Source: Phycisphaerae bacterium
GTDB lineage: Bacteria > Planctomycetota > Phycisphaerae > UBA1845
Length of the DNA: 64,000 nucleotides
Direction of reading: 5' to 3'
Assembly: GCA_028289375.1 (NCBI GenBank)
Contig: JANQQK010000039.1
Coordinates: 16,842 to 80,841 of the forward strand
The notes below the pieces were generated by a model that saw only the letters and a program-made list of their open reading frames with translations, did not search any database and was not told the origin of the DNA. Each line of letters opens with the position of its first letter. Positions within the stretch are counted from its first letter, which is position 1. Of this stretch, positions 8,124-17,327 are shown in pieces. The position numbers and the translations under genes are program-made.

Positions 8124-9467
8124 TCAGGACATTCGTCCGCGAATCTGGCCCTCGCCACCAAGGAAGCCTTCATAGTTACGCATAATCAGGCTGGCTTCGA
8201 TACGCTGGACAACATCCAACGCCACACTCACGACAATGAGCAATCCCGTTCCGCCCAGAAACGCCGAGACGAAGAACGGTATCTGCAACCACTCGCCGAT
8301 GATCGTCGGAATAATCGCAATCAGGGCAAGAAAGGCCGCGCCGACATACGTGATGCGGCCCATCACTTTTTCAAGATAGTCAGCGGTGCGCTTGCCTGGA
8401 CGAAGTCCCGGAATGAAGCTGCCATAGTCACGCAGGTTGTTGGCCATCTCCTTCGGCTGGAACTGAACGGTGGTCCAGAAGTACGCGAAGAAAAAGACCA
8501 TGCCAACATAGGTCAGGACGTAGAGGAATCCACCCGTGCCAAACGCGTTGGCCAGGAAGTTCCATGGTCCGCCGCGGAAACCGGCTGCAAGCTGCTGAAA
8601 GAGCACGCTCGGGAAGATCAGCAACGAGCTGGCGAAGATGATCGGCATCACCCCACCGTGGTTCACGCGAAGCGGAAGGTATTGGCGCTGACCGCCATAG
8701 ACACGGCGGCCACGCGTCTGCTTGGCCTGCTGAATCGGGATGCGACGTTGGCCTTGCGTGATCAGAATCGAGCCAGCCACGACACCCACGAAGGCAACGA
8801 CGAGGAACAGTATCTTCGACGGGCCAAGGGCGTCTCCACCAATCGACGTCACGGTGAAATCGGCATTGTCGTAAACATACATCACCGCCTGTGGCATCTG
8901 CGCGATGATACCGGCCATGATGATCAGCGACACACCATTTCCAATGCCGTACTTGTCCACCTGTTCGCCAAGCCACATCAGGAAGATCGTCCCGCTGGTC
9001 AGTGCCAGCAGACACATGATCCAATAGAAAATGGATCCACTGAAGTCGGCGTAGACAAACTGATTGGCGTGCAGATAGCGCATCCAAATTGTGCCCTGAA
9101 TCAAACAGAGCAGAACCGTTGAGTATCGCGTGTATTCGGTGATTTTCTTGCGACCCGCCTCGCCTTCCTTCGACAACTTTTCGAGGGAGGGCACAACCGT
9201 CACAAGCAACTGGAAAATAATCGACGCCGAGATGTACGGCATGATGCCCAGACCAAAAATCGTACTCTGGCCAAGATCACCACCGGTGAACATCGCGAAG
9301 TACTGACCAAAGTCACCCAGGCCAGCTGACTGCCCCATCGCTTCCTGGTCGACACCGGGAATGGGCACGTAAAAGCCAAGCCGGTAAATGCCGAGCATTC
9401 CCATGGTGAACAGCAGCTTGTTCCGCAGTTCCGGTACTTTGAAGATGTTCAGAAACGTCTTAAGCAT
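8124..9467 (-). CDS. secY: Protein translocase subunit SecY
   Basis: A 447-residue protein with ten predicted membrane helices, the channel-forming subunit of the Sec translocon in the inner membrane. Family hallmarks include the N-terminal PELRNKLLFTMGMLGIYRLG, the plug-region GLGIMPYISASII and the cytoplasmic loop GLRPGKRTADYLEKVMGRIT. It follows rplO by 12 bases, its normal place in the spc operon. SecE is encoded about 26 kb upstream in the same cluster; SecG is not in the window. Confidence 0.98.
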   Translation of the reverse strand: MLKTFLNIFKVPELRNKLLFTMGMLGIYRLGFYVPIPGVDQEAMGQSAGLGDFGQYFAMFTGGDLGQSTIFGLGIMPYISASIIFQLLVTVVPSLEKLSKEGEAGRKKITEYTRYSTVLLCLIQGTIWMRYLHANQFVYADFSGSIFYWIMCLLALTSGTIFLMWLGEQVDKYGIGNGVSLIIMAGIIAQMPQAVMYVYDNADFTVTSIGGDALGPSKILFLVVAFVGVVAGSILITQGQRRIPIQQAKQTRGRRVYGGQRQYLPLRVNHGGVMPIIFASSLLIFPSVLFQQLAAGFRGGPWNFLANAFGTGGFLYVLTYVGMVFFFAYFWTTVQFQPKEMANNLRDYGSFIPGLRPGKRTADYLEKVMGRITYVGAAFLALIAIIPTIIGEWLQIPFFVSAFLGGTGLLIVVSVALDVVQRIEASLIMRNYEGFLGGEGQIRGRMS

Positions 9468-9479
9468 GGTTCTTCCAGA

Positions 9480-9950
9480 TTACTGATCCGCCGATGGGCG
9501 GTTGTTGACGACTTTGGCTTCGCCACCGGCCGCTGAAATCTTCTCAGCCGCCTGCTTGCTGAACTTGTGGGCTTCAACAGTCAGTTTCTTGGACAACTTG
9601 CCGAATCCGAGAACCTTGACGCCAAGACGCTTGTGACGAATCAGGCCCGCTTCCGACAGCGACGCGAAGGTCACGTGGCCACCCGATTCAAAGCGTTCCT
9701 CAAGGTCCTTGACGTTTACCACGTTGTAACGGGTGGCAAAATTGATGTTGTTGAAACCGCGCTTGGGCAAACGACGGAACAGCGGCATCTGGCCACCCTC
9801 GGCCATGCCGCGACTCTTCCAGCCGGCGCGCTGACCGGCACCTTTGTGACCGCGTCCGGCGGTCTTGCCGTTTCCGCTTCCGGTACCACGACCAATGCGT
9901 TTTCGCTTGCGATGGGCACCGGCCAGTTTCGTGATGTCGGTAATGTTCAT
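9480..9950 (-). CDS. rplO: 50S ribosomal protein L15
   Basis: A 156-residue uL15 with the Gly-rich KRIGRGTGSGNGKTAGRGHKG and the QMPLFRRLPKRGF segments that bind 23S rRNA early in assembly. It follows rpsE by 12 bases; rpmD (L30), which usually lies between them, is absent. The C-terminal globular part (LGVKVLGFGKLSKKLTVEAHKFS) is normal. Confidence 0.97.
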   Translation of the reverse strand: MNITDITKLAGAHRKRKRIGRGTGSGNGKTAGRGHKGAGQRAGWKSRGMAEGGQMPLFRRLPKRGFNNINFATRYNVVNVKDLEERFESGGHVTFASLSEAGLIRHKRLGVKVLGFGKLSKKLTVEAHKFSKQAAEKISAAGGEAKVVNNRPSADQ

Positions 9951-9962
9951 GACGGTTATCCG

Positions 9963-10490
9963 TTAGCGAGCCAACGACACGCCGCGCAGTTCGGCCACAT
10001 CGCTGGGAGCACGCATCGACGTCAATGCTTCGAACGTCGCACGCACCAGGTTCTTGGGATTTCGCGAGCCGTAGCTCTTGGTCAGACAATCGTTCACGCC
10101 GGCCAATTCCAGGACCGAACGCACACTCGCGCCAGCGATCACACCAGTACCGGGACTGGCCGGCAGCATGACGACCTGTGCGGCCCCGAAGCGTCCCAGG
10201 ACGCGGTGCGGCAGCGTGCCACCAAGCAGACCGATTTGCGTCAGGTTGCGGGTCGCCAACTTGCGTGCCTTTTCGACGGCCATGGGCACTTCGGGGGCTT
10301 TGCCATACCCGATACCCACCTTGCCTTTGCGATCGCCAACAACGACGAGCGCGGCGAAGCTGAACCGCCGACCACCCTTGACCACGGTGGCGCATCGGTA
10401 AATGCGGACGACATTGTCATCCAACCCACCATCATCCCGCTCCTGCGGGGCGTTGGATGGCTTTCGACCTTTTTGTTCCATTTTCGTCAT
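9963..10490 (-). CDS. rpsE: 30S ribosomal protein S5
   Basis: A 175-residue uS5 with the RNA-binding N-terminal half (RCATVVKGGRRFSFAALVVVGD, GYGKAPEVPMAVEKA) and the LLPASPGTGVIAG-like loop (VMLPASPGTGVIAG). It takes part in decoding fidelity. The first about 25 residues are a polar, charged extension. Two in-frame ATGs (residues 1 and 4) are possible starts. It lies between rplR and rplO. Confidence 0.97.
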   Translation of the reverse strand: MTKMEQKGRKPSNAPQERDDGGLDDNVVRIYRCATVVKGGRRFSFAALVVVGDRKGKVGIGYGKAPEVPMAVEKARKLATRNLTQIGLLGGTLPHRVLGRFGAAQVVMLPASPGTGVIAGASVRSVLELAGVNDCLTKSYGSRNPKNLVRATFEALTSMRAPSDVAELRGVSLAR

Positions 10491-10532
10491 ATTGGCCGTC
10501 TCTAACTCTGGGCGTTCGACAAACGACGCGTG

Positions 10533-10901
10533 CTAAAACTTCAACCCTGCCTCACGCATCGCCTCAGCGAGCGCCTTGATGCGTCCGTGATACTTGTATC
10601 CGTTGCGATCAAACACAATCGCCGCCACGCCGGCCGACTTGGCCCGCTCTGCCAGCGCGACGCCGACCGCCTTGGCGGCTTCGACGTTGCCGCCGCCTTT
10701 CAGCTGACCGGTCAGATCCTTGTTGAGCGACGAAGCCTGGCACAGCGTCACACCCTTGAGATCGTCAATGATCTGGGCGCTGATATTCTTGTGCGACCGT
10801 GTCACCGACAGACGTGGGCGATCGGGGGTACCGATGACGCGTTTGCGGATACCACGTTTCCGCCGCTGTCGTCGCATGTTTTTGGCAACCGTTGCACTCA
10901 T
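10533..10901 (-). CDS. rplR: 50S ribosomal protein L18
   Basis: A 122-residue uL18, the 5S rRNA-binding protein of the central protuberance. RKRVIGTPDRPRLSVTRSHKNISAQIIDD and the C-terminal FDRNGYKYHGRIKALAEAMREAGLKF are diagnostic. The basic N-terminal RRQRRKRGIRKR binds 5S rRNA. Ordinary length and position between rplF and rpsE. Confidence 0.97.
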   Translation of the reverse strand: MSATVAKNMRRQRRKRGIRKRVIGTPDRPRLSVTRSHKNISAQIIDDLKGVTLCQASSLNKDLTGQLKGGGNVEAAKAVGVALAERAKSAGVAAIVFDRNGYKYHGRIKALAEAMREAGLKF

Positions 10902-10927
10902 CGCAAAACCTCGAAAACAAAATGCCT

Positions 10928-11518
10928 TTAGCGTCCGCCAGCAAGCGCCTTACCCTGCTTGCGACGCACGTGTTCACCTTCAAAACGAATACCCTTGCCC
11001 TTGTACGGCTCGGGGGGGCGGATCTTGCGAACCGACGCCGCAAAGTGGCCCACGACCTGCTTGTCGCAACCCTTCACGAGAAACTTGGCCGGGTCGCTGT
11101 CACCACGGGCAGCGGGGGTTTCCACGGTGACTTCGACACCGTCGGGAATCGGGATCGAGAACTGCGCCTTGTCCTTGGTACCACGACCCATGAATCCGCA
11201 GTTGAGCTCAAGGAACTTGCCCTTGACGCCGCAACTGTAACCGGTGCCATAAACCTCAAGTCGCTGCTGGTATCCCTTGCTGACACCAACGACCATGTTG
11301 TTGATCAGGGCGCGACTCAGACCGTGCAGTGCCTTGGACTGCTTCTGATCGTTGGCGCGCTCGACGCGAACCTCGTTGCCTTCGACCGTCGCAGAAATCT
11401 GCTCCGGGAGCGTCCAATCGAGTGATCCGAGCGATCCCTTCACATTGACGCTCTTGCCGTTCACCGTCACAGTGACCCCGCCGGCGATTTCTACTGGCTT
11501 TTTTCCAATCCGTGACAT
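10928..11518 (-). CDS. rplF: 50S ribosomal protein L6
   Basis: A 196-residue uL6 starting MSRIGKKPVEIAGGVTV; I reject a longer in-frame extension that reaches back into rpsH. The internal duplication typical of L6 is present, and the C-terminal KIRPPEPYKGKGIRFEGEHVRRKQGKA is diagnostic. It binds 23S rRNA near the sarcin-ricin loop. It lies between rpsH and rplR. Confidence 0.97.
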   Translation of the reverse strand: MSRIGKKPVEIAGGVTVTVNGKSVNVKGSLGSLDWTLPEQISATVEGNEVRVERANDQKQSKALHGLSRALINNMVVGVSKGYQQRLEVYGTGYSCGVKGKFLELNCGFMGRGTKDKAQFSIPIPDGVEVTVETPAARGDSDPAKFLVKGCDKQVVGHFAASVRKIRPPEPYKGKGIRFEGEHVRRKQGKALAGGR

Positions 11519-11546
11519 CTTGCAAAAACCCTCGCCAACTAGCGGT

Positions 11547-11942
11547 CTAGTACACCGTGCACAGCAACTCACCGCCGACGCGTTCCTGGCGGCAGTGACG
11601 ATCGCTGAGCACACCCTTGCTCGTTGAGACGATCGCGATGCCCAACCCGTCGAGCACCTGCGGCATGTCTTCAACGCCGACGTAACGGCGACAGCCCGGC
11701 TTCGACTCACGCTGAATCGAACGGATCAACTGCTCACCACGCTTGCCGTACTTGAGGTGCACACGCAAAAGGCCTTGTTTGTTGTCCTCAATGACGTCGT
11801 AGTCATTGACGTAGCCTTCCTTCTTCAGCACCTCGGCAATGCCGATCTTGACCTTCGACGCGGGAATGCGCACCTCGTGCTTGTTCGCACGAATGGCGTT
11901 GCGAATACGCGTCAACATGTCGGCAATGGGATCACTCCACAT
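11547..11942 (-). CDS. rpsH: 30S ribosomal protein S8
   Basis: A 131-residue uS8 with DPIADMLTRIRNAIRANKHEV, the KIGIAEVLKKEGYV segment and the C-terminal SDRHCRQERVGGELLCTVY, which holds the STS-like RNA-contact region in altered form (VSTSKGVLSD). It binds helix 21 of 16S rRNA and in many bacteria represses the spc operon. Position between rpsN and rplF is normal. Confidence 0.97.
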   Translation of the reverse strand: MWSDPIADMLTRIRNAIRANKHEVRIPASKVKIGIAEVLKKEGYVNDYDVIEDNKQGLLRVHLKYGKRGEQLIRSIQRESKPGCRRYVGVEDMPQVLDGLGIAIVSTSKGVLSDRHCRQERVGGELLCTVY

Positions 11943-11975
11943 AGGACGAACCTCGTTTGGCCTGTACTTTCTTTG

Positions 11976-12161
11976 CTACCAGCTTGCCTTCTTCACACCG
12001 GGCACCATGCCCGCGTGTGCCATCTCGCGAAAACAGATCCGACACAGACGGAACTTGCGATACACCGCACGCGACCGACCGCACCGCAGACAGCGACGCA
12101 CCTTGCGTGTCATGAACTTCGGTTCCTTCTGACTCTTGTTGATCCAGGCAGTGGTAGCCAT
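11976..12161 (-). CDS. rpsN: 30S ribosomal protein S14, type Z
   Basis: A 61-residue uS14 of the short zinc-binding kind: Cys24-x2-Cys27 and Cys40-x2-Cys43 in [20 protein letters not shown]. The C-terminal [15 protein letters not shown] is typical. Its start abuts the stop of rplE with no gap. Together with L36 it shows that this genome keeps zinc-binding forms of some ribosomal proteins, although L33 has lost half its ligands. Confidence 0.97.
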   Translation of the reverse strand: MATTAWINKSQKEPKFMTRKVRRCLRCGRSRAVYRKFRLCRICFREMAHAGMVPGVKKASW

Positions 12162-12719
12162 TTAGTTGTTTTCCGAATCTGTCCGACGGAACGGCATCCC
12201 GAGCATCTTCAGCAACGCTCGGGCATGGGCATCCGTTTCGGCGGTGGTTACGAACGTGATGTTCATTCCTTGCACAAAGTCGACACGGTCGACGTCAACC
12301 TCGGGAAAAATCGTCTGCTCGGCGATGCCGATCGTGTAGTTGCCACGACCGTCGAAACTGGTCGTGCTCAAGCCGCGGAAGTCACGCGTCCTGGGAACCG
12401 CCACATTTACAAACCGCTCCACGAACTCGTACATCCGGCGACCACGAAGCGTCACCATGCAACCGATCTCATAGCCCTTGCGAAGCTTGAAGTTCGAGAC
12501 ACTCTTCTTCGCACGGCAGATCACCGGCTTCTGACCGCTGATCATCTCCAGATCGCGGACCGCGGACTCAAGTCGCTTCTTTTCCTGAATCGCACGACCC
12601 AAGCCCATCGAGATCACGATCTTGCTGAGCTTGGGAATCGCCATTGGATTCTTGATGTCCAACTCGTCTTTCAACGACGGTGCGATCTCGCTCTTGTATG
12701 TCTCAACCAACGTGCTCAT
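12162..12719 (-). CDS. rplE: 50S ribosomal protein L5
   Basis: A 185-residue uL5 that binds 5S rRNA and forms part of the bridge to the 30S head. [38 protein letters not shown] and the [30 protein letters not shown] region are diagnostic. It is followed immediately by rpsN and preceded by rplX after 53 bases. Confidence 0.98.
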   Translation of the reverse strand: MSTLVETYKSEIAPSLKDELDIKNPMAIPKLSKIVISMGLGRAIQEKKRLESAVRDLEMISGQKPVICRAKKSVSNFKLRKGYEIGCMVTLRGRRMYEFVERFVNVAVPRTRDFRGLSTTSFDGRGNYTIGIAEQTIFPEVDVDRVDFVQGMNITFVTTAETDAHARALLKMLGMPFRRTDSENN

Positions 12720-12772
12720 CGTTTCTCAGTCCTGTTGCAGTGTGCCACCGATGTCGGCCAACACGCTGTTCC

Positions 12773-13123
12773 CTAACGACTCCGCTCCGTCACAACGCCC
12801 AACACGGTTCCGGCGCTGGTCACGCGCTTTTTGCTGATGACCTTGCCGTTGGCGTCCTTCTCCGTCTCGAAGTGGACACGCAACCCGCGACCCGCCTTCG
12901 GGTCGTACGGCAGGACGTTGGAAATGTGGATCCCGGCTTCCTTCTGAATACGACCGCCCTGCGGGTTTTTCCGCGTTGGCCGCACGTGGCGGTACACCAG
13001 GTTGACGCCCTCGACAAATACGATGTCTCTGGACGTATCCACCTTCAAAACTTTGCCCACGGCACCACGGTGATCGCCGCGGATAACCTGAACCGTATCA
13101 TCTCGTCTGATCTTGCTCGCCAT
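12773..13123 (-). CDS. rplX: 50S ribosomal protein L24
   Basis: A 116-residue uL24, an assembly-initiating protein. The KOW motif is visible near the N-terminus (IRRDDTVQVIRGDHRGAVGKVLKVD), followed by VEGVNLVYRHVRPTRKNPQGG. It starts three bases after the rplN stop. Ordinary for the family. Confidence 0.97.
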   Translation of the reverse strand: MASKIRRDDTVQVIRGDHRGAVGKVLKVDTSRDIVFVEGVNLVYRHVRPTRKNPQGGRIQKEAGIHISNVLPYDPKAGRGLRVHFETEKDANGKVISKKRVTSAGTVLGVVTERSR

Positions 13124-13126
13124 GGC

Positions 13127-13543
13127 TTACACAACCTCGTCCGCAAGCGAAATAATCTTCATGAATCCGCACTCGCGCAGCTCGCGGGCGACGGCACCGA
13201 AAATACGCGTGCCACGCGGCTCGCTGTTCGCATCAAGCAACACGACAGCATTGCGGTCGAATCGAACATAACTGCCATCCGGGCGACGCGTCGGGTGCTT
13301 GGTCCGAACCACAACCGCCTTGGCCAGGCGTCGCTTGGATCGGTCCTTACGCCCCTGCCCACCGGAAAAATCACTGTTGGGCAACGCCTTCTTGACGGTC
13401 ACCACGACGATGTCGCCAACACCCGCCGTCCGCAGCCGCTTCTTGCCCGTGCGGGCGGTACTGCCACCCAGAACCGAAATCACCATCACCTCTTTGGCGC
13501 CGGTGTTGTCGGCCACATCCACTCTTGATTGCATCTGAATCAT
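13127..13543 (-). CDS. rplN: 50S ribosomal protein L14
   Basis: A 138-residue uL14 starting [19 protein letters not shown] and ending [16 protein letters not shown], a subunit-interface protein. It is longer than the usual 122, mainly because of a basic insert after PNSDFSGGQ (about residues 65-77, [13 protein letters not shown]). Normal place between rpsQ and rplX. Confidence 0.97.
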   Translation of the reverse strand: MIQMQSRVDVADNTGAKEVMVISVLGGSTARTGKKRLRTAGVGDIVVVTVKKALPNSDFSGGQGRKDRSKRRLAKAVVVRTKHPTRRPDGSYVRFDRNAVVLLDANSEPRGTRIFGAVARELRECGFMKIISLADEVV

Positions 13544-13576
13544 CAGATCGCTCCGCGCAACTCAATCAACCGCCGA

Positions 13577-13858
13577 TCAGGCGCTGCCAATGATGCGTAC
13601 CAGTCGCCAGGCCTTCGTCTTGGAAATCGGGCGACACGACATCACCTCAACCCGGTCACCCTCTTTCGCCTGGTTCTGCTCGTCGTGGGCATGGAGCACC
13701 ATGCGACGCTTGAGAATCTTGCCGTACTTGGGGTGCTTGACCTGGAACTGACAGACGACCTTGATCGTCTTGTCACCCTTGTCCGATGCCACGACACCCT
13801 GACGGGTGCGGCGACTGTTCCGAACGACTGTTGTTGTGGCTGTCTCGCTCATGTTCAT
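13577..13858 (-). CDS. rpsQ: 30S ribosomal protein S17
   Basis: About 93 residues of uS17: GVVASDKGDKTIKVVCQFQVKHPKYGK and the DRVEVMSCRPISKTKAWRLV signature. I start at ATG 13856-13858, which has AGGA seven bases upstream; another ATG lies two codons later and a GTG 21 bases earlier. It binds 16S rRNA helix 11. Between rpmC and rplN, as usual. Confidence 0.95.
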   Translation of the reverse strand: MNMSETATTTVVRNSRRTRQGVVASDKGDKTIKVVCQFQVKHPKYGKILKRRMVLHAHDEQNQAKEGDRVEVMSCRPISKTKAWRLVRIIGSA

Positions 13859-13913
13859 CCGACGTCCTGGCCACGGCACGATTCACCGCCAGCCCTGCGT
13901 CATCTCCGGTTCG

Positions 13914-14156
13914 CTACTTCTGGCGGGCTGCCACCGCCTCCATGTGCGCCTGATATTCCTCGATACCCGTCACGTCCCGCTCGCGCAGGACGGTGAATAC
14001 GCGGGCAATGTCTTTTCGCGTGCCCGTCAGCAGATTGGGATTCGCCAGTTTTTCCGTCACCGACTGCGACCGCAGATCAAACAGATGGCGACGCAGGCGT
14101 TCCAGCTCACCATGCAGCTCTTCGGTCTTCATCTCACGGATTTCGCTAATCTTCAC
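13914..14156 (-). CDS. rpmC: 50S ribosomal protein L29
   Basis: An 80-residue uL29 starting MKISEIREMKTEELHGELERLRRHLFDLRSQ, followed by the conserved R(x)3ARVFTVLRERD segment. It sits near the tunnel exit and binds trigger factor and SRP in other bacteria. It lies between rplP and rpsQ. Slightly longer at the C-terminus than the common 63-70 residues. Confidence 0.96.
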   Translation of the reverse strand: MKISEIREMKTEELHGELERLRRHLFDLRSQSVTEKLANPNLLTGTRKDIARVFTVLRERDVTGIEEYQAHMEAVAARQK

Positions 14157-14175
14157 ATCAACACCTCAACGTGGC

Positions 14176-14595
14176 CTACAGACCGTGACGACGCTCGACA
14201 AACCGACACTTGCAGGGCATCTTGCTCGACATACGCCGCATCGCCTCGCGGGCAACATCACGCTCCACGCCACCGATTTCGTACAACATCGTGCCGGAGC
14301 GAATGCATGCGACCCAGCGGGCAGGCTCACCCTTGCCCTTACCCATGCGTGTCTCCAGCGGCTTGGCCGAGACCGGCTTGTGCGGGAAAATGCGGATGTA
14401 CACCTTGCCCTCACGCTGGAGGAAGTGCGTCGCCGCCACACGACCCGCCTCGATCTGCCTGGCCGTGATCCAGCCCGAATCAAGTGCCTGCAAACCATAC
14501 TCGCCGTAGGCCACCGTGTTGCCCTTGGTCGCACGCGGGCGAATACGACCACGCTGCGATTTTCGGAACTTCACTCTTTTGGGCATCAAGGCCAT
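14176..14595 (-). CDS. rplP: 50S ribosomal protein L16
   Basis: A 139-residue uL16 with [33 protein letters not shown] and [22 protein letters not shown]. It is placed near the A-site tRNA elbow. Ordinary length; between rpsC and rpmC. Confidence 0.97.
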   Translation of the reverse strand: MALMPKRVKFRKSQRGRIRPRATKGNTVAYGEYGLQALDSGWITARQIEAGRVAATHFLQREGKVYIRIFPHKPVSAKPLETRMGKGKGEPARWVACIRSGTMLYEIGGVERDVAREAMRRMSSKMPCKCRFVERRHGL

Positions 14596-14625
14596 GACAA
14601 AGCCCTCCGCAAATCCAAATCCGCG

Positions 14626-15330
14626 CTACGCGCGTTTCATCTTCTTACCCTGGTAACGCTTCGACGCCGTCATGCCCTCGTCCGGCAATTCCTCGCCATA
14701 GCGACCGGTATACAACCATACTTTCACGCCAATCGCACCATACGTCGTGAACGACTGGGCAAACCCATAGTCCACGCGGGCCTGCAACGTGTGCAGCGGA
14801 ATCGAACCGCGAATCTGCGTTTCCTTCCGCGCCATTTCAGCACCGCCAAGTCGACCAGACACCTTGATCTTGATGCCCTTCGCCCCGGCGCTCATGGCCG
14901 CATCACAACGCTGCTTGAGAATCCGACGGAAACTGCCGCGCTTCTTCAGCTGCTCGGCAATGCCCTCGGCGATCAACTGTCCATCCAGATCGGGAGCACG
15001 AATCTCAACGATGTTCACGCTGATCTTCCGCTCAACCAGGTCTTCCAATGCCTCACGCAGCTTGTCGACCTCGGCACCCTTGGGACCGATGACCAGACCA
15101 GGCCTGGCCGTGTGCAGCACGACCTTCACCTCGTCGCGTGTACGCTCGATCTCGACGCGGGCAACCGCTGCATAGGGCGGCCTGCGATTCAACTGCTTGT
15201 CGACGTAGCGGCGGATCTTGAGATCCTCGATGAGAAACTCGGCGTAGGCGGCCTTCGGGGCGTACCAGCGCGAAGACCAGTCCTCGGTAATGCCGACGCG
15301 AAAACCATGCGGGTTTACTTTTTGTCCCAC
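14626..15330 (-). CDS. rpsC: 30S ribosomal protein S3
   Basis: A 234-residue uS3 that forms part of the mRNA entry channel. The start is GTG 15328-15330, giving the canonical GQKVNPHGFRVGI, with GGAG six bases upstream. A longer frame with no family similarity was rejected. The KH domain contains VIGPKGAEVDKLREALE; the C-terminal domain has KGIKIKVSGRLGGAEMARKE and TYGAIGVKVWLYTG. Between rplV and rplP. Confidence 0.97.
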   Translation of the reverse strand: MGQKVNPHGFRVGITEDWSSRWYAPKAAYAEFLIEDLKIRRYVDKQLNRRPPYAAVARVEIERTRDEVKVVLHTARPGLVIGPKGAEVDKLREALEDLVERKISVNIVEIRAPDLDGQLIAEGIAEQLKKRGSFRRILKQRCDAAMSAGAKGIKIKVSGRLGGAEMARKETQIRGSIPLHTLQARVDYGFAQSFTTYGAIGVKVWLYTGRYGEELPDEGMTASKRYQGKKMKRA

Positions 15331-15379
15331 GATGCACTCCAGCCGCCGACCTGTCGCCGGCACGAAAACACTACCCAAA

Positions 15380-15733
15380 CTACATCTCTGCCACTTTGAC
15401 GATCAGGTGACTTGTCCGCTTCTCGATCGGATGCGCACGACCACGATCCTTCGGACGCCAACGCATCATCGCAGGGCCTTCATCCACGCGGGCTTCGGCG
15501 ATGTACAGGCGACGCATGTCCGCCTCCTGCTCGTTCGCGTTGGCCATCGCAGACTTGATCACCTGCGTGATCATGCCCGACGCACGCTTCGGATTAAACC
15601 GAAGCACGTCGAGTGCCTGCTGACAATGCATGCCTCGCACATGCCCCATCACCAGACGTGCCTTACGCGGCGCAATCCGGGCGAAGCGGTGCTTGGCCAC
15701 CCAGGTGTTCTCTTGTGTCAGCGTTTCAGCCAT
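15380..15733 (-). CDS. rplV: 50S ribosomal protein L22
   Basis: A 117-residue uL22 with RIAPRKARLVMGHVRGMHCQQAL and the tunnel-lining hairpin RRLYIAEARVDEGPAMMRWRPKDRGRAH. It lines the nascent-peptide tunnel and is a site of macrolide resistance in other bacteria. Nothing unusual. Between rpsS and rpsC. Confidence 0.97.
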   Translation of the reverse strand: MAETLTQENTWVAKHRFARIAPRKARLVMGHVRGMHCQQALDVLRFNPKRASGMITQVIKSAMANANEQEADMRRLYIAEARVDEGPAMMRWRPKDRGRAHPIEKRTSHLIVKVAEM

Positions 15734-15748
15734 CAGCTACCTACCTGA

Positions 15749-16018
15749 CTACTTCTTCTTGCCGGCCGTGTGACCACGGAACGAGCGGCTGAGCGCGAAC
15801 TCGCCGAGCTTGTGGCCCACCATATCCTCGGTGACGAACAACGAGATGAACTTGTTGCCGTTGTGCACTTCAAACTTCGCCCCGACAAACTCCGGAACGA
15901 TCGTGCAATGGCGAGCCCAGGTGCGAATCGGCGTGTTAACACCCGACTCCTTGGCTGTCATCACCTTGCGGTACAGCTTCTCGTGTACGAACGGACCCTT
16001 TTTCTGTGAACGAGTCAT
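15749..16018 (-). CDS. rpsS: 30S ribosomal protein S19
   Basis: An 89-residue uS19: MTRSQKKGPFVHEKLYRKV, RTWARHCTIVPEFVGAKFEVHNG and VGHKLGEFALSRSFRGH are diagnostic. It forms a complex with S13 in the 30S head. The gap to rplB upstream is 87 bases, the longest within this part of the operon. Confidence 0.97.
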   Translation of the reverse strand: MTRSQKKGPFVHEKLYRKVMTAKESGVNTPIRTWARHCTIVPEFVGAKFEVHNGNKFISLFVTEDMVGHKLGEFALSRSFRGHTAGKKK

Positions 16019-16105
16019 CTTCCTGCCTTGTCAAGCGTTAGTAACACTTGCCAAGCAACCGCGGTTCGATTCTACAAATCGCCTGCGATCACAGAGGCCA
16101 ATGAT

Positions 16106-16972
16106 TTACTTCTTCGGTATCGTCAACTGTCCGTAACGCTTGCTCTTGCGACGACGCAGGATCCGCGCGTTGGACACTTTCTTCTTGTTACGCGTCCGGC
16201 CGCCCTTGGCCAACTTGCCCCACGGGCTGCACGGGTGGCGACCGCCACCGCTGCGACCCTCACCACCGCCAAGCGGGTGCGAAACAGGGTTCTGAGCGGT
16301 ACCACGCACATGCGGGCGACGCCCCATGTGACGCTTGGTGCCGGCTTTGCCGATGCTGCGGTTCTGATGGTCGAGATTGCCGATCTGGCCGATCGTCGCA
16401 CGACACTCCACGCGAACCTGACGCATCTCACCGGACGGCATGACCAGGGTTGCCCAGTCACCCTCGCGGGCCAACAGACGAATGACAGTACCGGCGCTTC
16501 GGGCGAGCTTGCCGCCCTGCCCCGGGTTCATCTCAACGTTGTGAACATCCAGACCAATCGGGATGTTTTTCAAAGGTGCGGCGTTGCCGACCTTTGGCTC
16601 GATCTCGGTTCCACTTTCAATCTGGTCGCCATCGTTCAAACCAAGCGGAGCCAGAATGTAGCGATACTCGCCATCTTCGTACTTGACGAGGGCAATGTTG
16701 CACGAGCGATTCGGATCATACTCGATTCGCTCGACGATCGCCTTGACGCCATCCTTGTTGCGCTTGAAGTCGATACGACGATACAGCTTGCGGGCACCAC
16801 CACCGCGATGCCATGCCGTGATCTTGCCGTGGTGATTGCGGCCACCCTTGCGCGAAATGCGCTCGGTGAGCGACTTTTTGGGCCGGCCTTTGTTGTCGGT
16901 CAGCTCGCGGAAGTCGTTGTAGACAAGCCCGCGTCGGCCCGGCGAAGTTGGTTTGATGCGTCGAAGTCCCAT
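16106..16972 (-). CDS. rplB: 50S ribosomal protein L2
   Basis: A 288-residue uL2 with [27 protein letters not shown] near the N-terminus. The C-terminal region [30 protein letters not shown] carries the conserved His needed for peptidyl-transferase function. Slightly longer than the usual 275, mainly in the basic tail [19 protein letters not shown]. Between rplW and rpsS. Confidence 0.98.
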   Translation of the reverse strand: MGLRRIKPTSPGRRGLVYNDFRELTDNKGRPKKSLTERISRKGGRNHHGKITAWHRGGGARKLYRRIDFKRNKDGVKAIVERIEYDPNRSCNIALVKYEDGEYRYILAPLGLNDGDQIESGTEIEPKVGNAAPLKNIPIGLDVHNVEMNPGQGGKLARSAGTVIRLLAREGDWATLVMPSGEMRQVRVECRATIGQIGNLDHQNRSIGKAGTKRHMGRRPHVRGTAQNPVSHPLGGGEGRSGGGRHPCSPWGKLAKGGRTRNKKKVSNARILRRRKSKRYGQLTIPKK

Positions 16973-16984
16973 GGCAGTCTTCTA

Positions 16985-17296
16985 TCAGAACAGGTCAATG
17001 TGGCTGTTGGCGTCGAGCGTCACGACAGCCTTCTTCCAGTCAGCCGTCTTGCCGACACGCAAACGCACGCGACGCTGCTTGCCGCGACGGTTTGCCGTCC
17101 GAACCGACAGCACCTTCACCTTGTAAATCTTCTCAATCGCACCGCGGATCATCGGCTTGGATGCCTCCGGGTGCACCTCGAACGTGTACGAACCGCCGCG
17201 GGCCGGCTTGTGCTTCGTTGCATCCTGCGACGTCGTGGAAAGGTGCGTACCCTTTTCCGTGACGATTGGCCGCTTGATGACGTGGTAAATATCCAT
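16985..17296 (-). CDS. rplW: 50S ribosomal protein L23
   Basis: A 103-residue uL23 with DIYHVIKRPIVTEKGTHL, YTFEVHPEASKPMIRGAIEKIYKVKVLSV and the basic loop NRRGKQRRVRLRVG. It sits at the tunnel exit and docks trigger factor and SRP in other bacteria. An insert near residues 25-33 (SQDATKHKPARGG) is slightly longer than common. Confidence 0.96.
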   Translation of the reverse strand: MDIYHVIKRPIVTEKGTHLSTTSQDATKHKPARGGSYTFEVHPEASKPMIRGAIEKIYKVKVLSVRTANRRGKQRRVRLRVGKTADWKKAVVTLDANSHIDLF

Positions 17297-17327
17297 CGCG
17301 ATTCCTCAGTCCGTCGACCCCGCAGGC

